From: Clostridiales bacterium
Lineage (GTDB): Bacteria; Bacillota; Clostridia; Oscillospirales; Acutalibacteraceae
Direction of reading: 5' to 3'
Assembly: GCA_021202245.1 (NCBI GenBank)
Contig: JAJQDK010000103.1
Span: 1 to 5,698, forward strand
Length of the DNA: 5,698 bases
The notes under the pieces were generated by a model. That model was given only the letters and a program-made list of their open reading frames with translations, ran no database searches and was not told the origin of the DNA. Of this stretch, positions 5,596 through 5,698 are shown piece by piece (positions within the stretch are counted from its first letter, which is position 1; each line of letters opens with the position of its first letter). The position numbers and the translations under genes were made by a program.

Positions 5596-5698
5596 ATGCG
5601 CAGGCTAATTCAAAACGCGGTTAACACACAGCGGATGAAGCAGGAATTTCAAAAAATTATTATGTTCAAAACCGAAAAAGACCGATTGAACAAAAAAA
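5596..5698 (+). CDS. Possible start of a divergent hypothetical protein (partial)
   Basis: ATG at 5596 with AAAGGAG 7 nt upstream opens a frame that runs to the window edge without a stop (34 codons). The product begins MRRLIQNAVNTQRMKQEF and is basic, polar and probably helical. I do not recognise it. Possible weak rightward promoters are TTGATA-N18-TACATT (5472-5501) and TTTACG-N17-TATCTC (5535-5563). Against it, the SD sits inside the hairpin that looks like a leftward terminator, and 34 codons are too few to judge coding. The minus-strand frames here also end in stops without any recognisable protein. Confidence 0.35.
   Translation, partial: MRRLIQNAVNTQRMKQEFQKIIMFKTEKDRLNKK

Noticed and set aside
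5664..5691. GTTCAA/TTGAAC inverted repeat as a terminator
   Set aside because: The stem is only 6 bp with a 16-nt loop and is followed by A's, not T's, on the plus strand. On the minus strand the T-run precedes the stem.
5604..5698. End of a leftward gene (TAG at 5604-5606) just before the terminator
   Set aside because: The minus-strand reading is Phe-rich, as expected from the complement of A-rich sequence, and shows no recognisable protein; too little is visible to call it.

Overview
The window looks like a glycan (capsule or surface polysaccharide) biosynthesis operon from a low-to-moderate GC Firmicute, probably a gut-type Clostridia (Ruminococcus/Oscillospiraceae-like). The basis is GGAGG-type ribosome sites, frequent GTG/TTG starts, a sigma-A-like promoter and the gene families present. 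The lineage is inferred from style, not from a marker gene.

Layout. Four genes are read leftward (minus strand) from a strong promoter at 5438-5466. In transcription order they are: (1) a degenerate HAD/COG5610-like protein of glycosyltransferase clusters (3680-5389); (2) a sialyltransferase-like glycosyltransferase whose frame breaks in an A6 tract (2158-3665); (3) a NeuA-like CMP-acylneuraminate (nonulosonate) cytidylyltransferase (1507-2157); (4) a DRE-TIM pyruvate-type aldolase with a C-terminal MptE/DUF115-like domain, whose frame breaks in an A7 tract and whose last part lies at 1-194 and continues past the window edge. Spacing is tight: 14 nt between genes 1 and 2, 0 nt between 2 and 3, and 54 nt between 3 and 4. 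The 300 bases at the right edge are mostly non-coding. They hold the promoter, a dyad over it, 11-bp-phased TTTACA-like repeats, a hairpin plus T-run on the minus strand, and a possible start of a divergent plus-strand gene.

How the genes fit together. The cytidylyltransferase would activate a sialic-acid-like 2-keto-3-deoxy sugar with CTP, and the sialyltransferase-like protein would transfer it to a surface glycan. No NeuB-type synthase is in view. The DRE-TIM aldolase in the same operon is a candidate for making or processing the keto-acid sugar, which would be a non-canonical nonulosonate route. That is an inference.

The clearest result from reading the sequence is that two of the four genes carry single-base frameshifts of opposite sign, each in a short A tract in the context AC-A(n)-TC. 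One lacks an A and the other has one too many. In both cases the alternative frame continues the same protein family without a gap. They may be homopolymer errors in the assembly, genuine decay, or on/off variation; the sequence alone cannot decide.
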